A program made the translations under genes and the position numbers. From JAICYJ01 sp963797565 (GTDB lineage Bacteria; Actinomycetota; Thermoleophilia; Gaiellales; JAICJC01), in NCBI GenBank assembly GCA_963797565.1, contig CAWCPM010000002.1, forward strand, positions 310,001-374,000: a DNA stretch of 64,000 nt, read 5' to 3'. The notes beneath the pieces were generated by a model. It had not been told where the DNA came from. It saw nothing but the letters and a program-made list of their open reading frames with translations, and did no database searches. This document shows positions 17,414 to 25,609 of this stretch, piece by piece (position 1 is the stretch's first letter; every line of letters starts with the position of its first letter).

Positions 17414-17712
17414 AAGCCGAGCACGAACTTCGCGTCGTCCGACATCATCTCGGGCGACCACGGCGGCGTCCAGGTCAGGTCGGTGACGACCTCGCCCACG
17501 CCCTCCATCGAAGAGACCACGTCGCGCATCTGCTCCTGGATCATCGCCCCGGCCGGGCAGCCCATCGACGTCAGCGAATAGGTGACGGTGACCTTGTTCT
17601 CGTCCTCCACCCGCACGTCGTAGACCAGGCCGAGGTCGACCACGTCCATCCCCAGCTCCGGGTCCTCGACCACCCGCAGCGCGTCGAACACCTGCTCCTC
17701 GGTGATGCTCAT
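17410..17712 (-). CDS. DUF59 / MIP18-family Fe-S cluster assembly factor (SufT-like)
   Basis: This 100-residue protein is a single DUF59 domain, known from SufT and PaaD as a factor for maturing Fe-S proteins. The pattern ALRVVEDPELGMDVVDLGLVY and the conserved Cys in LTSMGCPAG (about residue 52) are typical. The ATG at 17712 overlaps the TGA of the enoyl-CoA hydratase gene (ATGA). It is the last gene of the minus-strand operon that begins with the metallophosphoesterase. Confidence 0.85.
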   Translation of the reverse strand: MSITEEQVFDALRVVEDPELGMDVVDLGLVYDVRVEDENKVTVTYSLTSMGCPAGAMIQEQMRDVVSSMEGVGEVVTDLTWTPPWSPEMMSDDAKFVLGF

Positions 17713-18536
17713 GCCTGCATCGTAGCGTTCGCGTCCCACAGCGCGGCGAACGCCGACTCGTGCCCCGTCGCCGCCGTCTCGCCCAGCAGCGCCTTCGTCG
17801 CGGACACCGCCTCGCGTCCCGCCCGTGCCACCTTCCCGGCCATGCTCTCGGCCCGCCCCTGCAGCTTCTCGCGCGGCAGCACCGCGTCCACCAGCCCGGT
17901 CGTCCGCGCCTCGTCCGCCGACAGCAGGTCACACGTCGCAAACAGCCGTAGCGCCACCCCCGCACCCAGCAGCCGCGACAGCCGCTGCGCCCCACCCCAC
18001 GGAGGGCAGTAGCCGAGCTCGTTGTGGATGAAGCGCAGCTTCGCGCCCTGTGCCGCGATCCGCCAGTCGCACGCCAGCGCCAGGTCGATCCCGCCGCCCA
18101 CCGCGTGCCCGTTCATCAGCGCCACGGTCGGAACGCCCGCCGCCGCGATCCGGTCACACGCGCGGCTGCCGCGCTCCGTGACCTCCTTGCCGGGAAGCTC
18201 GCGCACCCGCTCGAGATCCGCCCCCGAGCAGAAGATGCGGCTGCCGGAGCCGGTGATCGCGATCATCCGCACCGACTCGTCGGCCGCCAGCCGCTCCACC
18301 TCGTCGGCCAGCTGCTCCAGCGTCTCCAGCGCCAGCGCGTTCTCGCCGCCCTGGCCGCGCAGCATCAGCACCGCCAGCCCGTCCCGCACCGCCGCCGTCT
18401 CGACCACCGTCGGCCCCGGCGGAGGCAGATCGCCGACCGCCTCCAACAGCTCCGCCTTCGACAACAGCCTGTAGCCGTCGATCCCGCGCTCGCGTGCCAG
18501 CTCGTGCAGCTCGAACAGCTGTGGCTCGGCCGTCAC
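17709..18536 (-). CDS. Enoyl-CoA hydratase/isomerase with a Rho-N-like N-terminus
   Basis: This 275-residue crotonase-fold protein should hydrate or isomerise a 2-enoyl-CoA. The oxyanion-hole segments FCSGADL (about 102-108) and NGHAVGGGIDLALACD (about 142-157) and the active-site loop HNELGYCPPWGGAQRL are present. The first 35 residues (LFELHELARERGIDGYRLLSKAELL) read as a Rho termination-factor N-terminal/SAP-like motif, which is foreign to crotonases. The start is GTG at 18536, overlapping the glpX stop (GTGA), with a GAGGAG site eight bases upstream. Its pairing with glpX and DUF59 gives no obvious pathway. Confidence 0.82.
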   Translation of the reverse strand: MTAEPQLFELHELARERGIDGYRLLSKAELLEAVGDLPPPGPTVVETAAVRDGLAVLMLRGQGGENALALETLEQLADEVERLAADESVRMIAITGSGSRIFCSGADLERVRELPGKEVTERGSRACDRIAAAGVPTVALMNGHAVGGGIDLALACDWRIAAQGAKLRFIHNELGYCPPWGGAQRLSRLLGAGVALRLFATCDLLSADEARTTGLVDAVLPREKLQGRAESMAGKVARAGREAVSATKALLGETAATGHESAFAALWDANATMQA

Positions 18537-19546
18537 AGGCGAATCTCCTCATGTCGGGTCTTCGAGAACAGATGGATCGAATCGATGAAGCGGACGCGGT
18601 TGCAGCGCGAGCACAGCACGATCGACTGCGTGCGGGCGCCCTCCGCGAAGTAGCGCACGCCGCGCAGCAGGTCGCCGTTCGAGATGCCGGTGCCGACCAC
18701 CATCTGGTGGCCCCTGACCAGGTCGTCGATGCCGAAGATCTGGTTGATGTCGTCGATGCCGTACTCGCCGGCCTGCCGGATCTCGGTGCGGCTCATCGGC
18801 CACAGCTGGCCCTGGATCTCGCCGCCCAGGCAGTGCAGCGCCGCCGCCGAGATGATGCCCTCGAACGAGCCGCCGATGCCCACCGCCAGGTGGTCGTTGG
18901 TGCCGCGGATGGCGGCATCGATCGTGGCCGTGATGTCGCCGTCGGCGATCACCTTGATGCGCGCGCCGGCCTCGCGGATCTCGGCGATCAGGTCGTCGTG
19001 CCGGGGCCGGTCGAGCACCACCGCGGTGATGTCCCCCACCTGGCGACCGAACGCCTCGGCGATCGCCTGCAGGTTCTCCGTCACGCCCTGGCGCAGGTCG
19101 ATCCGGCCCTTCGCGACCGGGCCGACGGCCATCTTCTTCATGTACATCCGCGGCACCCGCGTGATGCCGCCCGGCTCGCAGGCGGCCAGGATCGAGAGCG
19201 CGCCCACCCCGCCTCGCCCGACCACCGCAGCACCTTCGACCGGGTCGCAGGCCAGCTCCAGCTCCATGCCGCCGCCGCCCATGGTCGCGCCCGGCGCCAG
19301 CGGGTGGCCCTGCTCGCTGCGGCCGATCACGACCGTGCCGCTGACGGGCAGCGCGTCGATCGCACGCACCATCGCCTCGCAGGCGGCCGTGTCCGCGCCG
19401 CGCGGGTCACCCCGACCCAGATAGCGGCCCGCCGCCAGGGCGCTGCGCTCGCTGACCGACGCCAGGTCGGTGCAGGGGCAGCGCTCGTCCGACAGCTTCG
19501 GCTCCGGCCGCGGCTGCTGCTTGGGGCTACGAGCCTTGGTGGCCAT
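18533..19546 (-). CDS. glpX: Class II fructose-1,6-bisphosphatase
   Basis: This 337-residue protein belongs to the GlpX family, Li-sensitive metal-dependent phosphatases acting in gluconeogenesis. The family hallmarks DPVEGAAVVGRGG, the metal-site Asp in VLDRPRHDDLI and the segment VIADGDITATI followed by GIGGSFEGI are all present. The N-terminal 20 residues are basic and Pro-rich and may not be structured. It lies in an overlapping operon with 2-phosphoglycerate kinase and cyclic 2,3-diphosphoglycerate synthetase, which fits carbon flow around 2-/3-phosphoglycerate. Confidence 0.9.
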   Translation of the reverse strand: MATKARSPKQQPRPEPKLSDERCPCTDLASVSERSALAAGRYLGRGDPRGADTAACEAMVRAIDALPVSGTVVIGRSEQGHPLAPGATMGGGGMELELACDPVEGAAVVGRGGVGALSILAACEPGGITRVPRMYMKKMAVGPVAKGRIDLRQGVTENLQAIAEAFGRQVGDITAVVLDRPRHDDLIAEIREAGARIKVIADGDITATIDAAIRGTNDHLAVGIGGSFEGIISAAALHCLGGEIQGQLWPMSRTEIRQAGEYGIDDINQIFGIDDLVRGHQMVVGTGISNGDLLRGVRYFAEGARTQSIVLCSRCNRVRFIDSIHLFSKTRHEEIRL

Positions 19547-19576
19547 GGCCGGCGGTGACTCGGTTGCTCATCAGGG

Positions 19577-20497
19577 TCAGGGTACAGCGCCGGGGGCGGC
19601 GGTGGCGCGTTCCAGGATCAGGTCGAGCACCGATCGCAGCGCCTCCTCGCCGTCGGTGCCGTCCACGATCGGCACGTCCATGCGCTCCGCCCGGCCCACC
19701 AGGTAGTCCTGGATGCGGCGGATCTCCCCGAAGCTGCGCAGGTAGCGATCCAGCGCGCGGACGCCGCCGGTGCTGAAGTCGCGGGCCACGAAGTGCGCCT
19801 GGTGCGCCTCCTCGTCCTGGATGGTCAGCAGCACCTGCACGACGGTCGCCGCGCGGTGCTCCGGCACCTCGACCAGCCCCGGCACCAGATGCACGCCCTC
19901 GAGCACCGTCGAAAGCCCCTCCAGCACCGCCCGCTCGACCACCGCCGCCGCACCGACCGCCACCTGCTCGGCCTGCTGGATGAAGCCGTAGAGCGCGCGA
20001 TCGTCCTGCTCGGGATCGGGCATCGGCATCTTCAGGCCGGCGCCCGCCTCGAACGAGCTGTAGTGCAGCGCCGGCATCAGGCCGGGCGCGAAGAAGGCGC
20101 GCATCACCTGACGCACGACATCCGTGGAGGTGATCCGGCTGATGCCCAGCCGGTAGGCCAGCTCCGTCGCCAGCGAGCTCTTGCCGGTGCCGGTGGCACC
20201 GCCCAGCATCAGCACCAGCGGCCGCTCCCGCCGCAGCACCTTCTGCCAGGCTCGGTAGCGCTCGACCGCCGCCGGGCCGTCGGCCCGGCGCAGCACGTCC
20301 TCGACGATCGAGTGCAGCTCGCTGAGCGCGATCTCCTCGCTGCCCACCTCCTGCACGGCACGCTCGATGTCGAGCGCCAGCTCGTAGGCGTGCTCGGCCT
20401 CCACGCCGGACAGGAACAGGTTGGTGGCCATGCGGCCCTTCGAGAACGGCAGCGGGTGGCCGGTGCCGCGAATGCGGGGCTCGCGCTGGTCAGGCAC
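19577..20497 (-). CDS. 2-phosphoglycerate kinase
   Basis: This 306-residue protein has an N-terminal ATP-cone-like segment (GTGHPLPFSKGRMATNLFLSG) and then a P-loop kinase with GGATGTGKSSLA at about residues 99-110. That pair is the arrangement of archaeal 2-phosphoglycerate kinase, which makes 2,3-bisphosphoglycerate. The start is GTG at 20497; it overlaps the last eight bases of the upstream cDPG synthetase gene and follows a GAGGCGG site, while a TTG further upstream has no such site. Together the two enzymes would make cyclic 2,3-diphosphoglycerate from 2-phosphoglycerate. Confidence 0.85.
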   Translation of the reverse strand: MPDQREPRIRGTGHPLPFSKGRMATNLFLSGVEAEHAYELALDIERAVQEVGSEEIALSELHSIVEDVLRRADGPAAVERYRAWQKVLRRERPLVLMLGGATGTGKSSLATELAYRLGISRITSTDVVRQVMRAFFAPGLMPALHYSSFEAGAGLKMPMPDPEQDDRALYGFIQQAEQVAVGAAAVVERAVLEGLSTVLEGVHLVPGLVEVPEHRAATVVQVLLTIQDEEAHQAHFVARDFSTGGVRALDRYLRSFGEIRRIQDYLVGRAERMDVPIVDGTDGEEALRSVLDLILERATAAPGAVP

Positions 20498-21793
20498 GCA
20501 GCGCCACCGCCTCGCTTGCAAGCTCGAGCAGTGCGGCGTCCAGGTCGGGCTCGCCCGCGGCCGGCTCCGGCACGTTGTCGCAGAAGACGACGCGCACTCC
20601 GTGTTCGGCCGCGTACTCGCAGACCACGTCGATCGCAGCCGCCTTCACCTCTACCAGGAACGTGCCGGCCGCCGCGACGTCGTCCCGCTCCAGCGCCTCA
20701 CGCAGCGCCCGCCGGTCGGACAGGGCCGGCACCACCGCAACCACGTCGGCCTCGAGCCGCTCGGCCAGGCCGCCCGCCCGCTCCGGCGGGGCGGTCGTGA
20801 AGAACGCCACCGGCCCGTCGCCCAGCGGCTCCGCGGGCGTCGGTCGCAGCGTCACCGCCACCGTCGGCCGCCCCGGCGCAACAGCCTCGATCGCCTCGCG
20901 GGTCTCGTCGCAGCCGTGCTCGGCCATCGTGATCACGACCAGGTCGCTGCGGAGCACCCCGCACCGGGCCCAACCCCGCCGTCAGCGCCGCGGCCGGGCG
21001 GTGGGCCGACGTGACCAGCACCGTGCGATCGGCACGGAGCGGCGGCACGGCCGCTCCGGAGCCCTCCAGCAGGATCAGATCAGGGTCGAGCGACCCGGCC
21101 AGCCGGGCCGCCTCGGCCACGTTCGAGAGGTACGTGCCTCCCGACAGGCCGCCGCCGCAACGGCGCGCGCCGACGGTGGCGACGCCCGTCAGCACCGCGT
21201 CCTCAAGGAAGTCGGAGGCCGCGTGCATCCCGGCTCGCGAGCGCTCCAGCAGCTGCTCGACGCCGACCGGTCCATCCGACGGCACCACCAGCTCCGGCTC
21301 GGCCGGACCGCCGCGGCCCATCGCCACCACCACCACGTCGCGGCCGGCCGCATGCAGCAGGCGCGCCGCATGCGCCGAGACCGCCGTCTTCCCGACCCGC
21401 TTGCCGGTGCCGACGATCGCCAGCGCCGGGTGCTCGAGCGGCTCCGCGCAGGGCGGGCGCAGCTCGAAGTCAGCGCCCTCGTAGGCCAGCCCGGCGGCAA
21501 GCGCGTTCGCGGCCAGCCACAGCCGCCGCTTCTCGCTCAGCACCGGCTCGTCGGACAGGTCGAGCACGCGGTCCGCAGCCGTGGCGAGCGGCCGCCTCCA
21601 GCATCGAGGAAGCGGCGTCGCCGGACAGCTTCTCCAGCGGCACGCCGTAGTCGGGATCGCCGGCCAGCTTCTCGGTACCGCCCAGCAGCAGCGCCGCGAC
21701 GACGTCGGCCGTCGCGGAGGCCTGCTCGAGCGCGGCCCGCACCACCTGCGGGTAGTGCTCGCCGTCGACCAGCGCGAGCACCCGTGGACGCAT
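20490..21793 (-). pseudogene. Cyclic 2,3-diphosphoglycerate synthetase, two single-base frameshifts
   Basis: Read across two frameshifts, this is a 433-residue protein. It begins VLALVDGEHYPQVV, continues through VLDLSDEPVL and the P-loop TGKRVGKTAV, and ends in a region with LRSDLVVITMAEHGCDETREA. This matches cyclic 2,3-diphosphoglycerate synthetase of methanogens, which closes the phosphoanhydride of 2,3-bisphosphoglycerate with ATP. The first break lies near 21567-21590 and the second at a run of four C (20957-20960); removing one base at each restores a 434-codon frame with no stop. The ATG overlaps the upstream stop (TGATG). A sequencing error is more likely than decay because the rest is intact. 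Confidence 0.75.
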
Positions 21794-22578
21794 CAGCGGC
21801 TCCCACGCTGGGGCGGGTGCTTCTCGTAGGCCAGCGTGCGGGTCGAGAAGCGGATGATCGTCTCGCGGTCGTGGTAGGGGTAGCGGCGGTAGATGTCGAC
21901 CAGGTCGTCGCCGATCTCGACCACGTTGTAACAGGGCCGCGTGTAGCCGCGCACGCGCAGCGACGAGACGGTGCCGGCGTTGACAACGAACAGGTCCTCC
22001 AGCCGCCAGGCATACGGCACGTGCTTGTGACCCGAGAGCACCAGGTTGACCTTGGCGCGCTGCAGCACCTCCAGCGTGTCCCCCGCGTCGTGCACCACGT
22101 TGCGCTCGCGGCCGGTGCCGGGGATCGGCAGCAGGTGGTGGTGCAGCACGAACACCCGGAAGTCGGCTTCGGGCAGGAACTGCTCCTCGATCCAGTCGTA
22201 CCGGCTGCGCCCCACCACGCCGTGGTCGAGGTCGGGCTCCGACGAGTCGATCGCCACGAACGTGATGCCGTGCTTGCGCAGCACCGTCGAGCGCGGCCCC
22301 ACCATCTCCTCGAAGTGCACGTAGCCGACGTTGCGGGAGTCGTGGTTGCCGGGGATCGTGATCACGTCCGGGCAATCCAGCTTGTCGAGGTAGCTGCGGG
22401 CTTGCGTGTACTCCTGCTTGTAGCCGAACGTGGTCAGATCGCCGGAGCAGACGACGACGTCGGGCCGCATGTCGTTGATCTCGACGATGGCGCGCTCCAG
22501 CAGGTTGGCCACGAAGTACGGCGACCCGCAGTGCAGGTCGGAGAGATGCGCGATCACGAACGGGCGTTCCGCTGCCAT
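21793..22578 (-). CDS. Calcineurin-type metallophosphoesterase
   Basis: This 261-residue cytosolic enzyme carries every motif of the binuclear metallophosphoesterases: HLSDLHCG, CSGDLTTFG, PGNHDSRN, VLHHHLLP and SGHKHVPY. Class members hydrolyse cyclic nucleotides, phosphodiesters or phosphate monoesters. A -10 TATGAT (22593-22588) lies nine bases before the ATG, so this is the first gene of a long operon. Because cDPG synthetase starts on its stop codon, a role in cleaving cyclic diphosphoglycerate or a related ester is possible, but that is inference only. Confidence 0.88.
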   Translation of the reverse strand: MAAERPFVIAHLSDLHCGSPYFVANLLERAIVEINDMRPDVVVCSGDLTTFGYKQEYTQARSYLDKLDCPDVITIPGNHDSRNVGYVHFEEMVGPRSTVLRKHGITFVAIDSSEPDLDHGVVGRSRYDWIEEQFLPEADFRVFVLHHHLLPIPGTGRERNVVHDAGDTLEVLQRAKVNLVLSGHKHVPYAWRLEDLFVVNAGTVSSLRVRGYTRPCYNVVEIGDDLVDIYRRYPYHDRETIIRFSTRTLAYEKHPPQRGSR

Positions 22579-22634
22579 AGGGTGGCGATCATAGACTGCG
22601 CTGTCCGCCCTGCGAAGTACAGTTTCCAAGCGGA

Positions 22635-23000
22635 ATGCAGGAACAACCTCGGTTCCACGCCTTCACGGGCGACTCTCCGCCGGCCTTCGCCAACGAGGCC
22701 GAGCTCGAGTGTGCGCAGATCCTCGATTTCCACGGCATCCCCTGGGAATACGAGCCGCACACCTTCACGCTCGACGTCGACGCGGACGGCAACACGCTCG
22801 AGGCGTTCACTCCCGACTTCTATCTGCCCGAGCAGGGGCTCTATCTCGAGATCACCACCATGAAGCAATCGCTCGTGACCAAGAAGAACCGCAAGCTGCG
22901 CAGGCTGCGCGAGCTGCGACCGGACGTGCGGGTCAAGCTGTTCTACCGGCGCGACGTCGAGGCCCTTGCCGAGAAATATGAGCTCGGCGAGGCTTCGTGA
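22635..23000 (+). CDS. Small PD-(D/E)xK-like protein preceding hpt
   Basis: This 121-residue protein has a core EAFTPDFYLPEQGLYLEITT, which resembles the PD...(D/E)xK nuclease motif of Vsr/DUF559-type endonucleases except that Thr replaces the motif Lys; a Lys follows three residues later. The C-terminal half is very basic (KKNRKLRRLRELRPDVRVKLFYRRD). It overlaps hpt by four bases (GTGA). A -10 TACAGT (22617-22622) lies upstream. The nuclease fold is inferred from pattern; catalysis is doubtful, and it may be a nucleic-acid-binding relative. Confidence 0.6.
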   Translation: MQEQPRFHAFTGDSPPAFANEAELECAQILDFHGIPWEYEPHTFTLDVDADGNTLEAFTPDFYLPEQGLYLEITTMKQSLVTKKNRKLRRLRELRPDVRVKLFYRRDVEALAEKYELGEAS

Positions 23001-23545
23001 GCGTGGCCGCGGAGCGGCTGCTGCCATCGCCCGGTGAGATCGTCTTCGGATCGGATCTGATCGCCGGGCGGCTGGACGAGCTGGCACGCCAGATCAGCGG
23101 CGACTATCGCGGCCGCGACCTGGTGCTGGTGACCGTGCTGAAGGGCTCCGCGATCTTCCTGGCCGACCTGTCGCGGCGGCTGACGATCCCCCACCGTCTG
23201 GACTTCATCGCGATCTCGGCCTACCGCGGCGCGTCTGCGGGGTCGAGCGGGCGGATCCGGCTGCTGAAGGACATCGACCGCCCGGTGCGCGACTGGCACG
23301 TGCTGATCGTCGAGGACATCGTCGACACCGGCCTCACGCTCAACTATCTGTTCACGACGCTGCGATTCCGCGGCGCCGCATCCGTCGAGGTGTGCACGCT
23401 GCTCGACCGCCCCTACCGGCGGCTGGTCGAGATCGAGCCGCGCTACGTCGGATTCACTGCCCCCGATGCGTTCGTTGTGGGATACGGGTTCGATCACCGC
23501 CAGCGCTTCCGGAACCTGCCGGACATCCACCTGCTCGCGCGCTGA
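22997..23545 (+). CDS. hpt: Hypoxanthine phosphoribosyltransferase
   Basis: This 182-residue enzyme salvages hypoxanthine (and perhaps guanine) to the nucleotide with PRPP. The PRPP-binding loop is VLIVEDIVDTGLTL, preceded by the flexible loop SAYRG, and the pyrophosphate loop VLKGSAIF is near residue 48. The GTG start overlaps the stop of the small upstream gene. The last 92 bases overlap, convergently, the radical SAM gene on the other strand, which is more than usual. Confidence 0.92.
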   Translation: MSVAAERLLPSPGEIVFGSDLIAGRLDELARQISGDYRGRDLVLVTVLKGSAIFLADLSRRLTIPHRLDFIAISAYRGASAGSSGRIRLLKDIDRPVRDWHVLIVEDIVDTGLTLNYLFTTLRFRGAASVEVCTLLDRPYRRLVEIEPRYVGFTAPDAFVVGYGFDHRQRFRNLPDIHLLAR

Positions 23546-24428
23546 GCTCGTCGCGCACGATCGACGCAACCCGCTCGCGGTCCTGGCGCAGCCCGTACGG
23601 TCCCGCCCGGTAGGCGTCCCGGTGCAGGTCGACCAGCGCCGGCAGCTCCCGCTCCAGCCACTCGAAGTAGTGCTCGCGCACGCCCGGGCGCAGGTGCAGG
23701 AGGATCGGGCTGACGTGATCGGCGCCGGCGTCCAGGCAGGTCCGGGTCAGCCGCCGGATCTGCTCCTCACCGTCGCTGATCCCGGGCAGGATCGGCGCCA
23801 TCAGCACGGACGGCCGCAGCCCCGCCGCGGCCAGCCGCGAGATCGCCTCCAGCCGACTGCTGGGCGACGCTGCACCCGGCTCGCTGATCCGCGCCACCGC
23901 ATCCTCGTCGGTGCCGATCGACATCGCCACGCTCACACGCGTGCGCCCCGCGGCCTCGCTCAGCAGGTCGATGTCGCGCACGATCAGCGACGACTTGGTC
24001 AGGATCGAGAACGGGTTGCGCCGCCGTGACAGCACCTCCACCAGCCCCCGCGTCAGCCGGTAGTGGCCCTCGGCCGGCTGGTAGGGGTCGGTGTTCGTGC
24101 CCATCGCGATCGAGTCGCCGCCCCAGGCGGGATCCTCCAGCTCGCGGTCGAGCTTCTCGACCGCGTTCACCTTGACCACGATCCGCCGCTCGAAGTCCTC
24201 GCCCGAGTTCAGGCCCAGGTACTCGTGCGTGGGCCGAGCGAAGCAGTACGTGCAGGCGTGCCGGCAGCCGCGGTAGACGTTGATGGTGTGGCGGAACGGC
24301 ATCCGGGACGAGGCCGGCAGCGTGTTGATGATCCGCCGCGCGTTGACCGCCATGTACTCCACGCTGGGCAGCTCTCGCTGCTCGGGGCCGAACAGCGCCA
24401 GCTGCGGTTCATCAGGTAGCCACCGCAT
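23454..24428 (-). CDS. Radical SAM protein of the SplB-like / Rv2578c type
   Basis: This 324-residue protein has the radical SAM cluster motif as Cys55-x3-Cys59-x2-Cys62 (CRHACTYC), followed by MGTNTDPYQPAE and SILTKSSLI, which are typical of the SplB-like actinobacterial Rv2578c group. Members bind a [4Fe-4S] cluster and SAM; the substrate is unknown. A -10 TATAGT (24440-24435) lies six bases before the ATG, so the mRNA is likely leaderless. The final 30 residues are encoded inside the antisense of hpt and look poorly conserved (GGCPAGSGSAGGDR), so the natural stop may have been lost. Confidence 0.85.
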   Translation of the reverse strand: MRWLPDEPQLALFGPEQRELPSVEYMAVNARRIINTLPASSRMPFRHTINVYRGCRHACTYCFARPTHEYLGLNSGEDFERRIVVKVNAVEKLDRELEDPAWGGDSIAMGTNTDPYQPAEGHYRLTRGLVEVLSRRRNPFSILTKSSLIVRDIDLLSEAAGRTRVSVAMSIGTDEDAVARISEPGAASPSSRLEAISRLAAAGLRPSVLMAPILPGISDGEEQIRRLTRTCLDAGADHVSPILLHLRPGVREHYFEWLERELPALVDLHRDAYRAGPYGLRQDRERVASIVRDELSARAGGCPAGSGSAGGDRTRIPQRTHRGQ

Positions 24429-24482
24429 GCGGGCACTATAGCGAACATATGTTCGCCTCGCACGAGGCGGACGAACGCGGGT

Positions 24483-25289
24483 CTACTGCTCGCGCTCAGG
24501 CTCGGCGGCAGGCTGCTCGGCGGGCGCCGCCGCGGGCTGCTCGGCGGGCTGCCCCTCGCTCAGCTCCCCCGCCGATGCGGCCGGGGCGGCCAGCTCCGTG
24601 CGGATCTTGTTCAGCTCGGCATCGACCTGGGCATCCGCCGAGAGCGCCGCGATCTGGCGATCGAGCGACGATGTGCCGGACGCGCCCACCTCGTCCAGGG
24701 CGCCGGTCGAGACCAGCTCCTCGACGGCGGACGCGCGCGCCCGCATCTGCTCCACCTGATCCTGCGCCCGCGCCGTGGCGGCGCCGATGTCCGACAGCTC
24801 CGACGAGAGGCCCGCCGTCGCCTCGCCGATCCGCACCTGTGCCTCGGCGGCCGAGTACTGCGCCTTGATCACTTCCTTCTGGGTGCGGAAGGCCTCGACC
24901 TTCTGCGAGAGCTCCTGTTGCTGGGCGACCATCTGGCGCTGCTGCTCCTCGAGCCCGGCGATCTGCTGGTCGAGCCCCTGCAGCTGCTCCTGCACCAGCA
25001 CCTTGCGCTCCAGCGCCGTGCGGGCGAGGTCGTCGCGCCCGGCCGAAATCGCCTGGCGGGCCTGGCCGTCGAGCTTGACGACGCTCTGCTCGAGCCCCTG
25101 GGTCTGGTGCTGCAGCCGCTTCTTCGCGGTGACCACGTCGGCCAGCCCGCGCTTGGTCTTCTGCAGCATCTCCAGCTGCTTCTGATAGCTGTAGTCGAGC
25201 GTCTCGCCCGGGTTCTCGACCCGGTCCAGCGTGCGACTGGCCTTGGCCTTGAAGATCATCGTGAACCGCTGCCACAACCCCACGGTCAT
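24483..25289 (-). CDS. pspA: PspA/IM30 family membrane-stress protein
   Basis: This 268-residue protein is almost entirely coiled coil. The N-terminal amphipathic helix (WQRFTMIFKAKASRTLDRVENP) and long Gln-rich heptads follow the PspA/IM30/Vipp1 pattern; these ESCRT-III-like proteins coat stressed inner membranes. The C-terminal 40 residues are Ala/Pro/Glu-rich (PAEQPAAAPAEQPAAEP) and probably unstructured. The ATG overlaps the stop of the CcmI-like gene (ATGA), so it is the last gene of the cytochrome c maturation operon. Confidence 0.88.
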   Translation of the reverse strand: MTVGLWQRFTMIFKAKASRTLDRVENPGETLDYSYQKQLEMLQKTKRGLADVVTAKKRLQHQTQGLEQSVVKLDGQARQAISAGRDDLARTALERKVLVQEQLQGLDQQIAGLEEQQRQMVAQQQELSQKVEAFRTQKEVIKAQYSAAEAQVRIGEATAGLSSELSDIGAATARAQDQVEQMRARASAVEELVSTGALDEVGASGTSSLDRQIAALSADAQVDAELNKIRTELAAPAASAGELSEGQPAEQPAAAPAEQPAAEPEREQ

Positions 25290-25609
25290 TCCTCCGGAGA
25301 CGACGTATCGGGCTCGGAATCTAGCGTATCAAGCCCTCGCAGGGCGGCCGCGGCCTCCGAGCGCAGTCTCCGCCGCTCGCTCTGGTAGTCCTCGTCGCTG
25401 ACCTTGCCGGTGCGGTGATCCTGCTCCAGGTCGCGCAGGCCGGCGTATGCGGCGTCGCGACGCTCCATCAACTCCAGCCGGTTGCGGTCGCGTGCTGACA
25501 GCGCCTGCTCGGGCGCTCCCCGCTCCGGCGACAGGAACGGCCACGCCACCGCCACCACCACGGTGGCGACGATGACCGCCACGACGGCGGCCTCGACGGC
25601 GGTGCTCAC
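25286..25609 (-). CDS. CcmI-like membrane-anchored protein
   Basis: This 107-residue protein has one N-terminal membrane helix (EAAVVAVIVATVVVAVAWPF) followed by a soluble coiled segment with ERRDAAYAGLRDLEQDHRTGKVSDEDY. That block is the characteristic motif of short CcmI/CcmH-type proteins found next to ccmF in Gram-positive bacteria. GTG starts it, overlapping the ccmF stop by four bases. It probably helps present apocytochrome to the CcmF ligase on the outer face of the membrane. Confidence 0.75.
   Translation of the reverse strand: MSTAVEAAVVAVIVATVVVAVAWPFLSPERGAPEQALSARDRNRLELMERRDAAYAGLRDLEQDHRTGKVSDEDYQSERRRLRSEAAAALRGLDTLDSEPDTSSPEE

Noticed and set aside
23454..23545. 92-bp overlap of hpt and the radical SAM gene as a sign that one is spurious
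   Set aside because: Both have unmistakable family motifs; the overlap concerns only the poorly conserved C-terminal tail of the radical SAM protein.
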